55,784 bases of DNA from Bacteroidales bacterium. Its GTDB lineage: Bacteria; Bacteroidota; Bacteroidia; Bacteroidales; UBA10428. The translations under genes were made by a program, and so were the position numbers. The DNA lies in the NCBI GenBank assembly GCA_016938235.1, contig JAFGVA010000141.1:1-55784 (forward strand), written 5' to 3'. The stretch's first letter is position 1. Each line of letters begins with the position of its first letter. Positions 1 through 8,776 of the stretch are shown here, one piece after another. Under the pieces are notes generated by a model. The model saw only the letters and a list, made by a program, of their open reading frames with translations. It was not told the origin of the DNA and made no database searches.

Positions 1-369
1 GGGAAAAGACGAAAAGTTGAGATAAGTAAAGCAGGCAAACAATTTTTTCCAACAACGCATTTTGACAATGCCTTTCGTTTCATTGACTCATTAATTTCGG
101 ATTATAGAAACTTATCAAAAGAGAACAATCTGCAGATAGCAGAGAAATTAGCAGAAATTTTGGATAATGTAAATTATCTGCATCCTTTCAGAGAAGGAAA
201 CGGGCGAGCGCAAAGAGAGTTTTTAAGATTATTAGCATTGGAAAAAGGATTAACATTAAATCTAAACCCACCCGACAATAAAAATGTTTACGACCAATAT
301 ATGCAAGGGACAATAAACAGTGATGTAAAAACCCTCACAAAATTGAATTTAGACCTGATTGAGACATAA
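1..369 (+). CDS. Fic/DOC family protein, 3' part only
   Basis: The window opens inside this gene; 122 codons and the stop are present. The Fic core motif HPFREGNGR is intact at about residues 60-68 of the visible part, followed by a helix typical of Fic domains. Fic enzymes usually transfer AMP (sometimes another nucleotide or phosphate) from a nucleotide to a target hydroxyl; the motif His is the catalytic base. No inhibitory (S/T)xxxE(G/N) helix can be seen in this part, so whether inhibition lies in the missing N-terminus or in a separate antitoxin cannot be told. The start lies outside the window; an internal TTG at 160 is not a credible start because the domain extends upstream of it. 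The target is unknown. Confidence 0.9.
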   Translation, partial: GKRRKVEISKAGKQFFPTTHFDNAFRFIDSLISDYRNLSKENNLQIAEKLAEILDNVNYLHPFREGNGRAQREFLRLLALEKGLTLNLNPPDNKNVYDQYMQGTINSDVKTLTKLNLDLIET

Positions 370-426
370 AGAAAATTAAAAAAAAAGGGCACAACAATTA
401 ATTCAGTTTAATCAAATTGTATTCAA

Positions 427-1347
427 TTGAAAAATCTATTTTCTATAACAGCTTTGGCAATTTTGATCCCATTGTCAGGAATTTCACAAAACACGCTTGA
501 TATTTTAACCCTGAGCGGCAAATACACTACCCCGCAAAATTACGACAGTACATACAATGGAAAAGCTCAGGAAAAAGGAAGTTTTATTGGCTTAACACTA
601 CCAATTCCCATAAACGATAAAACTATTATATATAACAGCCTGAATTACTTTTACTTTCATGTTGATAACGAAGCTGATATGCCTGATAATATTGTAGATC
701 CTATCAACCTTCATGGGTTTATTATCAGAACCGGGCTGGTGCAGAAGCTAAATAACGGCCAAAGTATTCAACTCCTGTTTTCTCCACGAATTATGACTGA
801 TATGCAGGGCGGAGGAACTGACAATTTGCAATTGGGTGGTTTAGCCGTGTATGAGAAAAAATTAAAAGAAAATCTTACTATGGGATTTGGTGCCATGCTT
901 AATAACGATTTCTTTGGTCCATATCTTGTACCTTTAATTAATCTAAACTGGAATATATCAGAAAAATTTTCAATCACCGGCATGTTACCTGTTTATGCTA
1001 AAATTAATTACAAGGTAAGCGATAAATTCACGTTTGGAATAAGCCATTTTGGATTAACCACTTCTTTTGGCCTCAATGGAGAAAATTACTCAACCGATTA
1101 CATTGAAAGACAAAGTATTGATCTGGGACTTTTTGCAGCCTATAATGTAGCAAACAATATTTATATAGAAGCAAGAATAGGCAAATCGATGTCGCGTGTT
1201 TATAAGCAGTACGCTGCTGATGATAAGCTGGACCTTGCTATGCCACTGGTTACCTTTGGCGATAACCGTACTGTGAAAAATGTTCAGTTTGAGGATGGTA
1301 TGTATTGCGAACTGAGACTAATTTACAGGATAAAAATTCCTGAATAA
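427..1347 (+). CDS. DUF6268-type outer-membrane beta-barrel protein
   Basis: A 306-residue protein with an N-terminal signal peptide (about residues 1-20, cleavage near SGISQ) followed by alternating hydrophobic and polar strands typical of an outer-membrane barrel. The whole length resembles the DUF6268 family of Bacteroidota, which has no known function. The start is taken as TTG at 427: an in-frame stop at 409-411 leaves no room for an ATG upstream, and TTG gives a clean signal peptide. It sits 57 bp after the Fic gene on the same strand, but nothing links their functions. It converges on marC with only 27 bp between the stops. Confidence 0.75.
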   Translation: MKNLFSITALAILIPLSGISQNTLDILTLSGKYTTPQNYDSTYNGKAQEKGSFIGLTLPIPINDKTIIYNSLNYFYFHVDNEADMPDNIVDPINLHGFIIRTGLVQKLNNGQSIQLLFSPRIMTDMQGGGTDNLQLGGLAVYEKKLKENLTMGFGAMLNNDFFGPYLVPLINLNWNISEKFSITGMLPVYAKINYKVSDKFTFGISHFGLTTSFGLNGENYSTDYIERQSIDLGLFAAYNVANNIYIEARIGKSMSRVYKQYAADDKLDLAMPLVTFGDNRTVKNVQFEDGMYCELRLIYRIKIPE

Positions 1348-1374
1348 TATGCTATACTATATCGCACCAACAAA

Positions 1375-1974
1375 TTAAACAAACAGGTTCTTAATACCGG
1401 TTACAACCATATCTATACCAATAGCGCCAATAAAAAAACCATTTAAGCGGAGCAACACTTCCATATTTTTATCAAAGGCAGTACGGAATTTTCGTTTCTC
1501 GATGGAGTCTCGTAATTTCTTAAGTACAAAGAGAATTATAAAATTAATAACGAAGATAACAACCAGCATTAATGTTCCGGTTGTATAATTCTGCTTTTGA
1601 GAGAGAAGAATACTCAAAGAAATGGAACCGGCACCCACCATAAATGGAAGTGCAATCTCAGATGCCAGATCGTTCAGGTCTTCTTTAATTAAAATTAATG
1701 CCTTTTGTCCCTTAACAATATAGAAATAGGCATACGAAAAAATAATTATTCCACCGAAAATCCGGAAAGAATCAAAGTTTATCTGGAAGATACTATTAAA
1801 AATAACATCACCGGAAAAAAAGAAGATTATACAAACTGTTAATGATATTATTGTTGCCTTAAGAATCACCATCATAAAATCCTTGTGGTTCAAATCCTTT
1901 CTTATAGGTTCAAGATATAGGAACAGAGCAAAAGGATTTAGCATTACTATAAATTCAAGCATATCGGGCAACAT
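1375..1974 (-). CDS. MarC family integral membrane protein
   Basis: 199 residues with about six hydrophobic segments. The first helix has the MarC-type pattern LNPFALFLYLEPIRKDL, and the segment IALPFMVGAGSIS (about residues 107-119) matches the conserved IPLLAGPGAI-like loop that begins the second half of the inverted repeat. MarC proteins sit in the inner membrane; the older link to multiple antibiotic resistance was withdrawn and the substrate is unknown (some members carry amino acids). A second Met at codon 5 could also be the start. The gene stands alone between a convergent barrel gene and the tRNA-Ser region. Confidence 0.85.
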   Translation of the reverse strand: MLPDMLEFIVMLNPFALFLYLEPIRKDLNHKDFMMVILKATIISLTVCIIFFFSGDVIFNSIFQINFDSFRIFGGIIIFSYAYFYIVKGQKALILIKEDLNDLASEIALPFMVGAGSISLSILLSQKQNYTTGTLMLVVIFVINFIILFVLKKLRDSIEKRKFRTAFDKNMEVLLRLNGFFIGAIGIDMVVTGIKNLFV

Positions 1975-2023
1975 ATCCTAAATAATATTCATTTATCATA
2001 CAAGTTAAAGCTTTAAAGGTACA

Positions 2024-2074
2024 AAACAAAAAAGCTTCCCGGTTATCGGAAAGCTTTCGCGGTGAGGGGGGGGG
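2024..2074 (-). repeat. Partial copy of tRNA-Ser 3' end plus its terminator
   Basis: About 50 bp here repeat positions 2178-2228 almost exactly (one base change and small length changes in the A and G runs). They cover the terminator hairpin and the 3' acceptor strand of the neighbouring tRNA-Ser. Beyond the acceptor the match stops: the next 80 bp cannot be folded into a tRNA. This is therefore a decayed tRNA-Ser or a duplicated tRNA end with a still-intact hairpin. Confidence 0.7.
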
Positions 2075-2181
2075 ATTATTCGACTTCCTGCGTCAGTCTC
2101 ATGAGGGCTTCGCCGTTCGAACCCGCCAACCCTTCTGTTCTCATCCCCCAAACCTTGCTGCTGTTTTAAATTTTTGGAAAC

Positions 2182-2212
2182 AAAAAAAGCTTCCCGGTTG
2201 TCGGAAAGCTTT
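2182..2212 (-). terminator. Terminator of tRNA-Ser
   Basis: Read on the minus strand: a 10-bp stem AAAGCTTTCC / GGGAAGCTTT (one T-G pair) with a 7-nt loop, followed by a run of T. It starts 3 nt after the tRNA 3' end. Confidence 0.85.
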
Positions 2213-2214
2213 CG

Positions 2215-2301
2215 CGGTGAGGGGGGGATTCGAACCCCCGGTACAGTTACCCGTACGTCAGTTTAGCAAACTGGTGGTTTCAGCCACTCACCCACCTCAC
2301 C
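2215..2301 (-). tRNA. tRNA-Ser (anticodon GCT)
   Basis: An 87-nt type II tRNA with a long variable arm. Acceptor strands GGTGAGG and CCTCACC pair, with G as discriminator; the anticodon loop TTGCTAA carries GCT (codons AGC/AGU); the T arm is the standard GGGGGTTCGAATCCCCC. CCA is not encoded, as is usual in this phylum. Confidence 0.95.
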
Positions 2302-2443
2302 AAATATTTATTTTCTTTCTTTTACAGCAACAACCAGCTCTTGTCAGTTTAATCCCGATGTGCATCGGGAGTGGTTTATTCATCCCTGCGGGATTCATGA
2401 ACTCGAACTACGTTCTCGGTTCAGCCTCCCAATAGTTATCGGG

Positions 2444-2455
2444 TCACCCACCTCA
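2444..2455 (-). repeat. Isolated copy of tRNA-Ser 5' end
   Basis: Twelve bases identical to the 5' part of tRNA-Ser (2288-2299), same orientation, about 155 bp upstream of it. The sequence between is not tRNA-like but contains a small hairpin (CCCGATGTGCATCGGG, 2353-2368). With the 3' copy at 2024-2074 it brackets the intact tRNA. Short enough that chance is possible. Confidence 0.4.
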
Positions 2456-2503
2456 TTTGTTGCTGCATATGCAGCTCAAAGCTTATTTTTGAGCAGCACA
2501 AAA

Positions 2504-2541
2504 GTATAAAAACAGGAATAAATTCCAAATAAATTCCTGTT
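2504..2541 (-). terminator. Terminator after floA
   Basis: On the minus strand AACAGGAAT and ATTCCTGTT form a 9-bp stem with a 13-nt loop, followed by a T-rich tract. It lies 11 bp past the floA stop. Confidence 0.65.
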
Positions 2542-2552
2542 AAAATCAATGC

Positions 2553-3542
2553 TTATTTATTCTTTTTGCCTTTATCTGCCGAACCTGCAATAGAATCGCG
2601 CATTGCGGTATCGGCATCAATGTTTTTCATGCGGTAATAATCCATAATTCCAAGATTACCCGACTTAAAAGCATCGGCCATAGCAAGAGGTACCTGAACT
2701 TCGGCTTCAATAACTTTTGCGCGTGCTTCCTGGGCTTTGGCTTTCATTTCCTGTTCAAGTGCTACAGCCATAGCTCTGCGTTCCTCGGCTTTTGCCTGGG
2801 CAATATTTTTATCGGCATTAGCCTGGTCCATTTGCAGAACAGCACCAATGTTCTTTCCTATGTCGATATCGGCAATATCAATCGATAATATTTCAAATGC
2901 GGTACCGGCATCAAGACCTTTATTCAAAACTACTTTTGAAATAGAATCCGGATTTTCCAGTACTTCTTTATGTGAATTCGATGATCCGATTGAAGAAACG
3001 ATACCTTCACCAACCCTGGCCAGAACTGTATCTTCACCTGCACCACCCACTAATTGTTTAATATTGGCACGAACAGTAACACGAGCTTTGGCAATAAGCT
3101 GAATACCATCCTTTGCAACAGCAGTTACAGGTGGGGTATCAATAACCCTCGGATTAACTGACATTTGAACAGCCTCAAGCACATTTCTGCCAGCCAGGTC
3201 GATAGCTGTGGCAGCTTTAAAATCGAGTTCTATATTTGCTTTATCGGCAGAAATTAAGGCTTTAACCACTGTCATCACATTACCTCCGGCAAGATAGTGA
3301 GCTTCAAGCTCATCACGATTCAGGTGCAGTCCGGCTTTTGAAGAATTTACCAGGGCACTTAAAATTATTCCAGGAGGAACCTTACGAATCCGCATACCAA
3401 TTAACTGACCAATGGGCACATAAACCTTAGCGAAAACAGCGCTTAACCAAAGGCCTAGTGGTATAAAATAGAAGAATAACCATAGGAAAATTACTACTAA
3501 TACTACAACTAAAACGATAATGCCAATACTAAAGCCTTCCAT
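2553..3542 (-). CDS. floA: Flotillin-like protein FloA
   Basis: 329 residues, the usual FloA length. A membrane-inserted hydrophobic hairpin near the N-terminus (about 5-50) is followed by an SPFH domain and an Ala/Glu-rich coiled coil (about 235-290, repeated A-K-A-E-E-R type heptads). FloA proteins scaffold membrane microdomains at the inner face of the cytoplasmic membrane and influence fluidity and assembly of membrane complexes. It is the last gene of a tight minus-strand group: the NfeD gene upstream ends 8 bp before it, and FloA and NfeD normally act as a pair. A second, different flotillin is encoded at 11431-12882. Confidence 0.93.
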   Translation of the reverse strand: MEGFSIGIIVLVVVLVVIFLWLFFYFIPLGLWLSAVFAKVYVPIGQLIGMRIRKVPPGIILSALVNSSKAGLHLNRDELEAHYLAGGNVMTVVKALISADKANIELDFKAATAIDLAGRNVLEAVQMSVNPRVIDTPPVTAVAKDGIQLIAKARVTVRANIKQLVGGAGEDTVLARVGEGIVSSIGSSNSHKEVLENPDSISKVVLNKGLDAGTAFEILSIDIADIDIGKNIGAVLQMDQANADKNIAQAKAEERRAMAVALEQEMKAKAQEARAKVIEAEVQVPLAMADAFKSGNLGIMDYYRMKNIDADTAMRDSIAGSADKGKKNK

Positions 3543-3550
3543 GTGTTTAT

Positions 3551-4018
3551 TTAGTTTTTAGGTTCAACAAATATTTTGTTTTTTTCTATTCTGACTATTA
3601 CTACCTGTGTGTTACTATCTACATAATTCCCCATTGAACGGGCCTCAATAATCTCATCATTTATGAGTACCTTTCCTATTGGCGACAATTTTGAAACCGT
3701 ACTCCCGGTATCTCCAATTTTGAATTTATCCTGCTCCAATGCAGGTGCATGTCCAACAACTGTAGATTGCAAACCGAACTTTTGCCAGGTCTTGGTTTTA
3801 AAAGCAATACCTGTAATAATTACTATGAATAATACAGTTCCGACAGAGATATAGTTTGACACAGGAGGCTTGTGAAAATAATAGCCTGAAACTACACCGC
3901 CAACAATAAGCAAGGTACCTGCAATACCGGCAACCGTAATGCCCGGAATAACAAGAAACTCTATTAACAAGAGTACGATACCAAGAATGATTAAAGCTAT
4001 TATTATTCCTGTAGACAT
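3551..4018 (-). CDS. NfeD-like membrane protein (FloA partner)
   Basis: 155 residues: hydrophobic segments in roughly the first 85 residues ([20 protein letters not shown], a glycine-rich middle helix, and a third helix), then a small soluble OB-fold domain with G-x-x-G-x-x-x-S-x-L-x-P-x-G-x-V at about 104-120, characteristic of NfeD. It lacks the N-terminal serine protease domain of long NfeD proteins. Such short NfeD proteins are encoded next to SPFH proteins and are thought to work with them. It lies 11 bp downstream of clpS and 8 bp upstream of floA. Confidence 0.88.
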   Translation of the reverse strand: MSTGIIIALIILGIVLLLIEFLVIPGITVAGIAGTLLIVGGVVSGYYFHKPPVSNYISVGTVLFIVIITGIAFKTKTWQKFGLQSTVVGHAPALEQDKFKIGDTGSTVSKLSPIGKVLINDEIIEARSMGNYVDSNTQVVIVRIEKNKIFVEPKN

Positions 4019-4029
4019 GCGAATTAAAT

Positions 4030-4317
4030 CTAATCGATTGTAGCCTCAAGGCCTTTTTCTATTAAAGCTTCTTTATATGGTTTCAAAATATCGTATGAGC
4101 CTTTTTTTACATCACACTTCCCTTTATAATGCACCAGATAGGTACATTGCTCCGCCTGAATTGAATCCATTTTAAAGACCTTAACCAGTGTTTCTATAAC
4201 ATAATCAAAAGAGTGAACCTCATCGTTATGCAAAATCAAGCACCTGCCTCCTTCTGAATCGATGTCCACAAATTCCTGGAAATCCGGTTTGTTCTTCAGA
4301 TATTCTTTATCACTCAT
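4030..4317 (-). CDS. clpS: ClpS-type Clp protease adaptor
   Basis: 95 residues matching the ClpS fold: the strand LILHNDEVHSFDYVI (about 27-41) holds the N-D-x-x-H/S-F-D-x-V signature that contacts N-degron residues, and H-Y-K-G-K-C (about 63-68) matches the conserved V-H-x-x-G segment. ClpS delivers proteins with destabilising N-terminal residues to ClpAP/ClpCP. clpA or clpC is not nearby; instead it heads the nfeD-floA group with 11 bp spacing, and it follows the TPR/PD40 gene by 59 bp. Confidence 0.88.
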   Translation of the reverse strand: MSDKEYLKNKPDFQEFVDIDSEGGRCLILHNDEVHSFDYVIETLVKVFKMDSIQAEQCTYLVHYKGKCDVKKGSYDILKPYKEALIEKGLEATID

Positions 4318-4376
4318 CTTCTAAGCTTATACAAATTAAACTCATAACAAAAATAGTAATAAACTTGGTAATGTTC

Positions 4377-6389
4377 TTATTCTGAGTCAAATTTTTCACC
4401 ATACTCCAGTTCGCGGGCAGCCTGTATTGTTATTTTCCGTCGATTATAATAGGGAACAATAAAGGCATCGCTGTATCCATAGGATTTTACTTTCTGCAAA
4501 GCATCGCGGGCCGCTTTCGAGCTTTTAAAGAGTCCAACATAATATTTAGTAAGGTTCTTGTCTTCAAGTATCTCAGCCGACAAAGGGCTCAGGCCTCCAA
4601 AAGCATCGAACGACAGGTCTTGAGAAAATGCTCCTAATTGAATTTTATATACAAGTCCCTGAGGCATTTCATTATTCCCGGGTATGGGCTTCTCTATCGA
4701 ATACGGGGAATTATCCAGTATGGTAAAATTATTCTCTACTCTTGATTCCTTAACTTCAATATTTATTTCCTCAAGGTTTTCTTCTTCTACCGGTAGCTGA
4801 ATGCTTGTTTTATAGGCAAATAGTTTAATTTTTCCTACACTCTTAACTGATTCAATATTTTCATTCTCCTGTGTTTCTGTTTCTTTACCCGAAGGTATTT
4901 CAGGTTCCGCTGCTGTTTCTGCAACAGGAGTATTGTCAGCCAACGAGGCTGTACCTTGCATTGTGAGATTGCCCGGATTCAAATTGTCTTCATTTTGCCT
5001 TATCCTATTTGCTTCGGCAAACAACTCGTCAGCAGTTTGCTGCGTTTCTTTCAATAAACTTTCATCTTTAGTAATATTGGCAATAAGTATTCGCCGGTTA
5101 TCAGCATTATTTTCAGCCAAAAGCTTATTTTTCTTTGAAATAATTTCAGCATTTAATGAGTCGCAGAAAAGTTGTTTATTCAAGGCTTGTTTTATGGTTA
5201 CTTCATATTCAGAGAAAACAATCTCACTTCGGGCGGGAGAAAGATTTTCAATAACAACCGGCACATTAAATTCTTCTGTTTTAACATTTAGTCCGGCAAG
5301 TTCTCTAACTTCATCTACCGATTTAGGGAAAAGAAAATCAGGAGATTCGGGAATTTCAACCTTGTAGGCAGTGAGCTTGCCATTTGCTTCCTTTCTGTTC
5401 GAAAGAAAAACAGCAGTTTTACCGGCAGTGTCGGGTACATATAAAAAATCATCAAAAGGCGAATTATAGGGGAACTCAAGTCTGCGCGGATTTTCAAAAG
5501 CGTCTGAACTTATATCGTATTTTGATGAGTAAATATCAAATCCACCCATACCGCCAGGTCTGTCAGATGCAAAATACAAAATGCTGCTGGCTTTATCAAA
5601 ATAGGGGTACTCTTCATCGGCTGCTGTATTTAATTCTTCAATAGCATCTGGCGCCGAATAGTCTATATCTGAAAGCTGCTTTACTACATACAAATCTTTT
5701 CCGGTACGCCTCGATGAACCGATTGAAGAAATATACAATTGATCTCCATGAGAAATTGAGGTGGGTAAATACATAACCCCCTGGTAATTTTCCTTTTTGT
5801 CATCCAAAATCATAAAAGATTCCGGCTTTGGAGCAAATCTTCCCGGAACATGCAAAGCATATATACTACCTAATTGATTTGACAAAATATTCTCGGTAGC
5901 AAGCACCTTTGCTTTACATGCCATAAGAGTTTCCTGACGAGCAGATTTTATTGATTCCTCCAATATTCCGGGCTTCAGTTTCTGGAAATCCTTTTTTGTA
6001 CCCAACACTTTATAATTCGCCAGCGCTAATTCCGCATCTTCAAACTGGTAATTTTTAAGATAAGCCTGCGAAAGATAATAATGTACATCTGTCGAATAAG
6101 TTTTTGAAGCAGCAAACCGCAAATATTGAATTGCACTTTCCAAATCGACATTGGAATGCAGATAACATCGGCCAAGGTAATAATTATAAGAAGGTTCCCT
6201 GGGATAAACCAAAAGCAAATCTTCGAATCCCTTTAATGCTTCGGAATAATTTTCTGAATTAAAAAATGCTATGGATTGTGCCTCTATTTCATCTTTTGAT
6301 AGTTCTTGTGATTTTAAAATCGTACTTTCCCCCAACAGGAAAAAAACCGCTACAATTTGAATTGTAAGTAATTGTTTTAAGCCTCTCAT
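4377..6389 (-). CDS. TPR / PD40 / SPOR-like envelope protein
   Basis: A secreted or periplasmic protein of 670 residues. The start is set at ATG 6389, which gives a signal peptide (MRGLKQLLTIQIVAVFFLL); the open frame extends 67 codons further but that part is unlike a protein N-terminus. Order: TPR repeats (about 30-120); a PD40/WD40-like beta-propeller part with ASDRPGGMGGFDIYSS (about 270-290); a long linker rich in Glu, Asn and Ser (about 380-570); and a C-terminal SPOR-like domain (YKIQLGAFS ... KYYVGLFKSSKAARDAL). SPOR domains bind peptidoglycan with denuded glycans; PD40/TPR proteins in this phylum often link outer-membrane machinery to the wall. The exact role is unknown. It may be the first gene of the clpS-nfeD-floA group. 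Confidence 0.82.
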   Translation of the reverse strand: MRGLKQLLTIQIVAVFFLLGESTILKSQELSKDEIEAQSIAFFNSENYSEALKGFEDLLLVYPREPSYNYYLGRCYLHSNVDLESAIQYLRFAASKTYSTDVHYYLSQAYLKNYQFEDAELALANYKVLGTKKDFQKLKPGILEESIKSARQETLMACKAKVLATENILSNQLGSIYALHVPGRFAPKPESFMILDDKKENYQGVMYLPTSISHGDQLYISSIGSSRRTGKDLYVVKQLSDIDYSAPDAIEELNTAADEEYPYFDKASSILYFASDRPGGMGGFDIYSSKYDISSDAFENPRRLEFPYNSPFDDFLYVPDTAGKTAVFLSNRKEANGKLTAYKVEIPESPDFLFPKSVDEVRELAGLNVKTEEFNVPVVIENLSPARSEIVFSEYEVTIKQALNKQLFCDSLNAEIISKKNKLLAENNADNRRILIANITKDESLLKETQQTADELFAEANRIRQNEDNLNPGNLTMQGTASLADNTPVAETAAEPEIPSGKETETQENENIESVKSVGKIKLFAYKTSIQLPVEEENLEEINIEVKESRVENNFTILDNSPYSIEKPIPGNNEMPQGLVYKIQLGAFSQDLSFDAFGGLSPLSAEILEDKNLTKYYVGLFKSSKAARDALQKVKSYGYSDAFIVPYYNRRKITIQAARELEYGEKFDSE

Positions 6390-6623
6390 AATTACCTGTT
6401 TTATATCGCCAAAATATAAGAATATTGTGGCTTGAAGTAAAAAAGAGTTATTCACAAGCGTTACTTTAAGAATTATTTTACCTTTGCCAACTGAATTAGC
6501 GAAATAATATTGAAGCCTGATAATTTGCAACAATTTAATTATCAATTTTTTATCGCTAATGTTTAGAAATACTATTTCTTTGAAATTCAAAATAAAATAT
6601 AAATAAATTTTAATTTTTTTAAT

Positions 6624-7340
6624 ATGAAAAACACATTTAAACTATTGATTGGACTGGCAATAACTGCTGGTTTCTCTGCTTGTACAAGTCAATCCGGAAA
6701 AGCTCCTCAACTTACAGACGATATTGATTCGGTTAGTTATGCTTTTGGTCTGTGGATTGCAAGTCAGCCAATGAATGGTCTTGGTGATAAAGAAATCATT
6801 GATCTTGATCTTGTTAAAAAAGGCATGATTGACGCTATTGAAGGAAATGATACCCTTATGAACAGAAATGCCGTTGAGAATATTCTTCGCTCGTATTCAC
6901 AAATTCAGATGGCTAAACAAGCCGAAAAAGATAAAGCCGAGCAAGATTCAAGAATTAAGGAAGGTGAAACTTTTCTGGAAGAAAACAAAGCCAAAAAGGG
7001 TGTAATGGTTACTGAAAGTGGTTTACAATACCGGGTAATTAAAGAGGGCGACGGTGCTACTCCTTTGGCAACAAATAAGGTTAAAGTGCATTACGAAGGC
7101 CGTCTTCTTAACGGAAAAGTATTTGACAGCTCAAAAGAAAATGGCACTCCGGCAGAATTTCGTCTGAACCAGGTAATTAAAGGCTGGACCGAAGGTTTAC
7201 AATTAATGAAAGAAGGTAGTATTTACGAACTTTACATACCATATAACTTAGCCTATGGTGAAAGAGGTGCTGGGGATGACATCAAACCTTTTTCTACTTT
7301 AATTTTCGAAGTTGAACTTATTGAAATTCTGGAACAATAA
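6624..7340 (+). CDS. FKBP-type peptidyl-prolyl isomerase lipoprotein
   Basis: 238 residues. A lipobox ending in AGFSAC puts the lipidated Cys at about residue 20. An N-terminal helical region (about 30-115, with K/E/Q-rich helix) resembles the Mip/FkpA dimerisation domain, and a full FKBP domain follows (about 125-236: [50 protein letters not shown]). It should speed prolyl isomerisation of proteins in the periplasm. The cyclophilin gene starts 2 bp after its stop and another FKBP follows, so this is a folding cluster. Start ATG 6624 gives the lipoprotein signal directly. Confidence 0.93.
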   Translation: MKNTFKLLIGLAITAGFSACTSQSGKAPQLTDDIDSVSYAFGLWIASQPMNGLGDKEIIDLDLVKKGMIDAIEGNDTLMNRNAVENILRSYSQIQMAKQAEKDKAEQDSRIKEGETFLEENKAKKGVMVTESGLQYRVIKEGDGATPLATNKVKVHYEGRLLNGKVFDSSKENGTPAEFRLNQVIKGWTEGLQLMKEGSIYELYIPYNLAYGERGAGDDIKPFSTLIFEVELIEILEQ

Positions 7341-7342
7341 TA

Positions 7343-7798
7343 ATGAAAGCGCTAATTCATACCGCAAAAGGCCTGATGAAGGCTGAATTTTATGAGGATG
7401 ATGCACCAAACACTGTAGAAAATTTTGTTAAACTGGCAAAATCCGGCTATTACGATGGCTTAAGGTTTCACCGTGTAATTCCTGATTTTGTTATTCAGGG
7501 AGGCTGTCCTTATTCTAAGGATTCAGGCGATGCCAGAGTGGGTACCGGTGGTCCGGGTTATTCGATTGATTGTGAACTAGACGGAGATAAACAATATCAC
7601 GACAGAGGCGTATTATCGATGGCTCATGCCGGAAGAAATACCGGAGGATCACAATTCTTTATCTGTCATAGCCGCAACAACACCTCGCACCTCGACAGAC
7701 AACACACCTGCTTTGGAAAAGTTGTTGAAGGTCTTGATGTTATCGACGACATAAGAGCAGGCGACCTAATTAATAAAATAGAAATTTTAGAGGATTAA
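7343..7798 (+). CDS. Cyclophilin-type peptidyl-prolyl isomerase
   Basis: 151 residues, short bacterial cyclophilin without a signal peptide, so cytoplasmic. Catalytic-core motifs are visible: [13 protein letters not shown] (about 41-53), [27 protein letters not shown] (about 91-107) and [12 protein letters not shown] (about 116-127). The catalytic Arg lies in FHRV and the Q-F-F pocket is intact. It is translated immediately after the FKBP lipoprotein (2-bp gap), suggesting translational coupling although the two products work in different compartments. A strong terminator follows. Confidence 0.94.
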   Translation: MKALIHTAKGLMKAEFYEDDAPNTVENFVKLAKSGYYDGLRFHRVIPDFVIQGGCPYSKDSGDARVGTGGPGYSIDCELDGDKQYHDRGVLSMAHAGRNTGGSQFFICHSRNNTSHLDRQHTCFGKVVEGLDVIDDIRAGDLINKIEILED

Positions 7799-7821
7799 GT
7801 TTCTCAAATTGAAAAATACAC

Positions 7822-7856
7822 GAGGTAAGGCAGAAATTGCTTTACCTCTTTTTTTT
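7822..7856 (+). terminator. Terminator after the cyclophilin gene
   Basis: An 11-bp stem (GAGGTAAGGCA with TTGCTTTACCTC, one G-T pair) is followed by eight T. It separates the two-gene FKBP-cyclophilin unit from the third isomerase gene. Confidence 0.85.
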
Positions 7857-7876
7857 CTTAAAATTTCATAAGAGGG

Positions 7877-7906
7877 TTGTCTGAAGTAAAGTTTTGGATA
7901 CCTTTG
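7877..7906 (+). promoter_or_regulatory. Bacteroidota-type promoter for the second FKBP gene
   Basis: TTG (7877-7879), 19 bp, then TACCTTTG (7899-7906), fitting the phylum's -33 TTTG / -7 TAnnTTTG consensus. The -7 box lies 25 bp before the ATG, implying a short leader. It shows that this FKBP gene is transcribed separately from the pair upstream. Confidence 0.7.
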
Positions 7907-7931
7907 AGGGCTTACTAAACAACAAACAATC

Positions 7932-8633
7932 ATGATTAATAATTTAAGAATAATACTAACTTCAATTCTTGTAATAGTGGCGATCGGCCTTTTCGGACAA
8001 AACAAAAAAAAAGGATTGAAGCTTGAATCGGAATATGACACAGCAAGTTATATGCTGGGCGTTTATTTTGCAACCAGTTTTAAGGACCTTCCTGCAAAAA
8101 ATAACATGAATATTAAACTAATTCAAAGGGGGTTAACCGACAACCTTGAAGATACCCCTCAATTCACAATGGAAGAGGTTCAGACGTTTATGAATCAGTT
8201 TATGAAAAATCAACAGACTCTTGCTGATGAAGAAGCTAAATCAGAAGGCATAAAAGCAGAAAAAGAATTTCTTGATGCCAACAGGAAGAAAGAAGGAATA
8301 CATGAGACTGAAAGCGGACTACAGTATAGAATTATTAAAGAAGGAACAGGAATTTCTCCTGCTGAAACCGATAAAGTTGAAGTTCATTATACCGGTAAAC
8401 TTCTGGACGGAACCGTTTTCGACAGTTCAGTTGAAAGAGGAGAATCAATTGAATTTGGCTTAAACCAGGTTATTAAAGGCTGGACCGAAGGCGTTCAATT
8501 GATGAAAGAAGGTGCTGTTTATGAGTTTTATATACCCTATGATTTGGCCTATGGAAGTCGTAGTGCAGGAAATCTGATTAAGCCTTATTCAACTTTGGTT
8601 TTTGAAATTGAATTAATCAAAGTTATCGAATAA
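7932..8633 (+). CDS. FKBP-type peptidyl-prolyl isomerase, secreted
   Basis: 233 residues, a paralogue of the FKBP at 6624-7340: same layout of N-terminal helical domain and C-terminal FKBP domain ([50 protein letters not shown]). The N-terminus is a signal peptide (about 1-22, ending IGLFGQ) without a lipobox Cys, so this copy should be soluble in the periplasm rather than lipid-anchored. It has its own promoter. The pair probably arose by local duplication. Confidence 0.92.
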   Translation: MINNLRIILTSILVIVAIGLFGQNKKKGLKLESEYDTASYMLGVYFATSFKDLPAKNNMNIKLIQRGLTDNLEDTPQFTMEEVQTFMNQFMKNQQTLADEEAKSEGIKAEKEFLDANRKKEGIHETESGLQYRIIKEGTGISPAETDKVEVHYTGKLLDGTVFDSSVERGESIEFGLNQVIKGWTEGVQLMKEGAVYEFYIPYDLAYGSRSAGNLIKPYSTLVFEIELIKVIE

Positions 8634-8717
8634 AATTATATCCTAATTAACATGGCTTTTCGTCAGAAGACAAAAGACATGAGTTTGAAGTCCTCTGATT
8701 TAGAACGCCATATACAG

Positions 8718-8767
8718 ATTCCCGGATTTGGGTGAAACGATTTTTTAAACCTCGTAAATCCGGGAAT
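8718..8767. terminator. Inverted repeat, possible bidirectional terminator
   Basis: ATTCCCGGATTT and AAATCCGGGAAT form a perfect 12-bp inverted repeat with a 26-bp spacer, between the convergent FKBP and M64 peptidase genes. Only a weak T tract follows, so termination is inferred from position. Confidence 0.45.
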
Positions 8768-8776
8768 TTGTTTTAT

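Noticed and set aside
2024-2160. A second functional tRNA-Ser
   Set aside because: Beyond the acceptor and terminator no D, anticodon or T arm can be folded.
2217-2435. Open frame of 72 codons over tRNA-Ser
   Set aside because: It runs antisense through the tRNA gene and has no protein-like features.
4377-6590. Longer start of the TPR/PD40 gene at 6590
   Set aside because: The extra 67 codons are not protein-like and would bury the signal peptide that begins at 6389.
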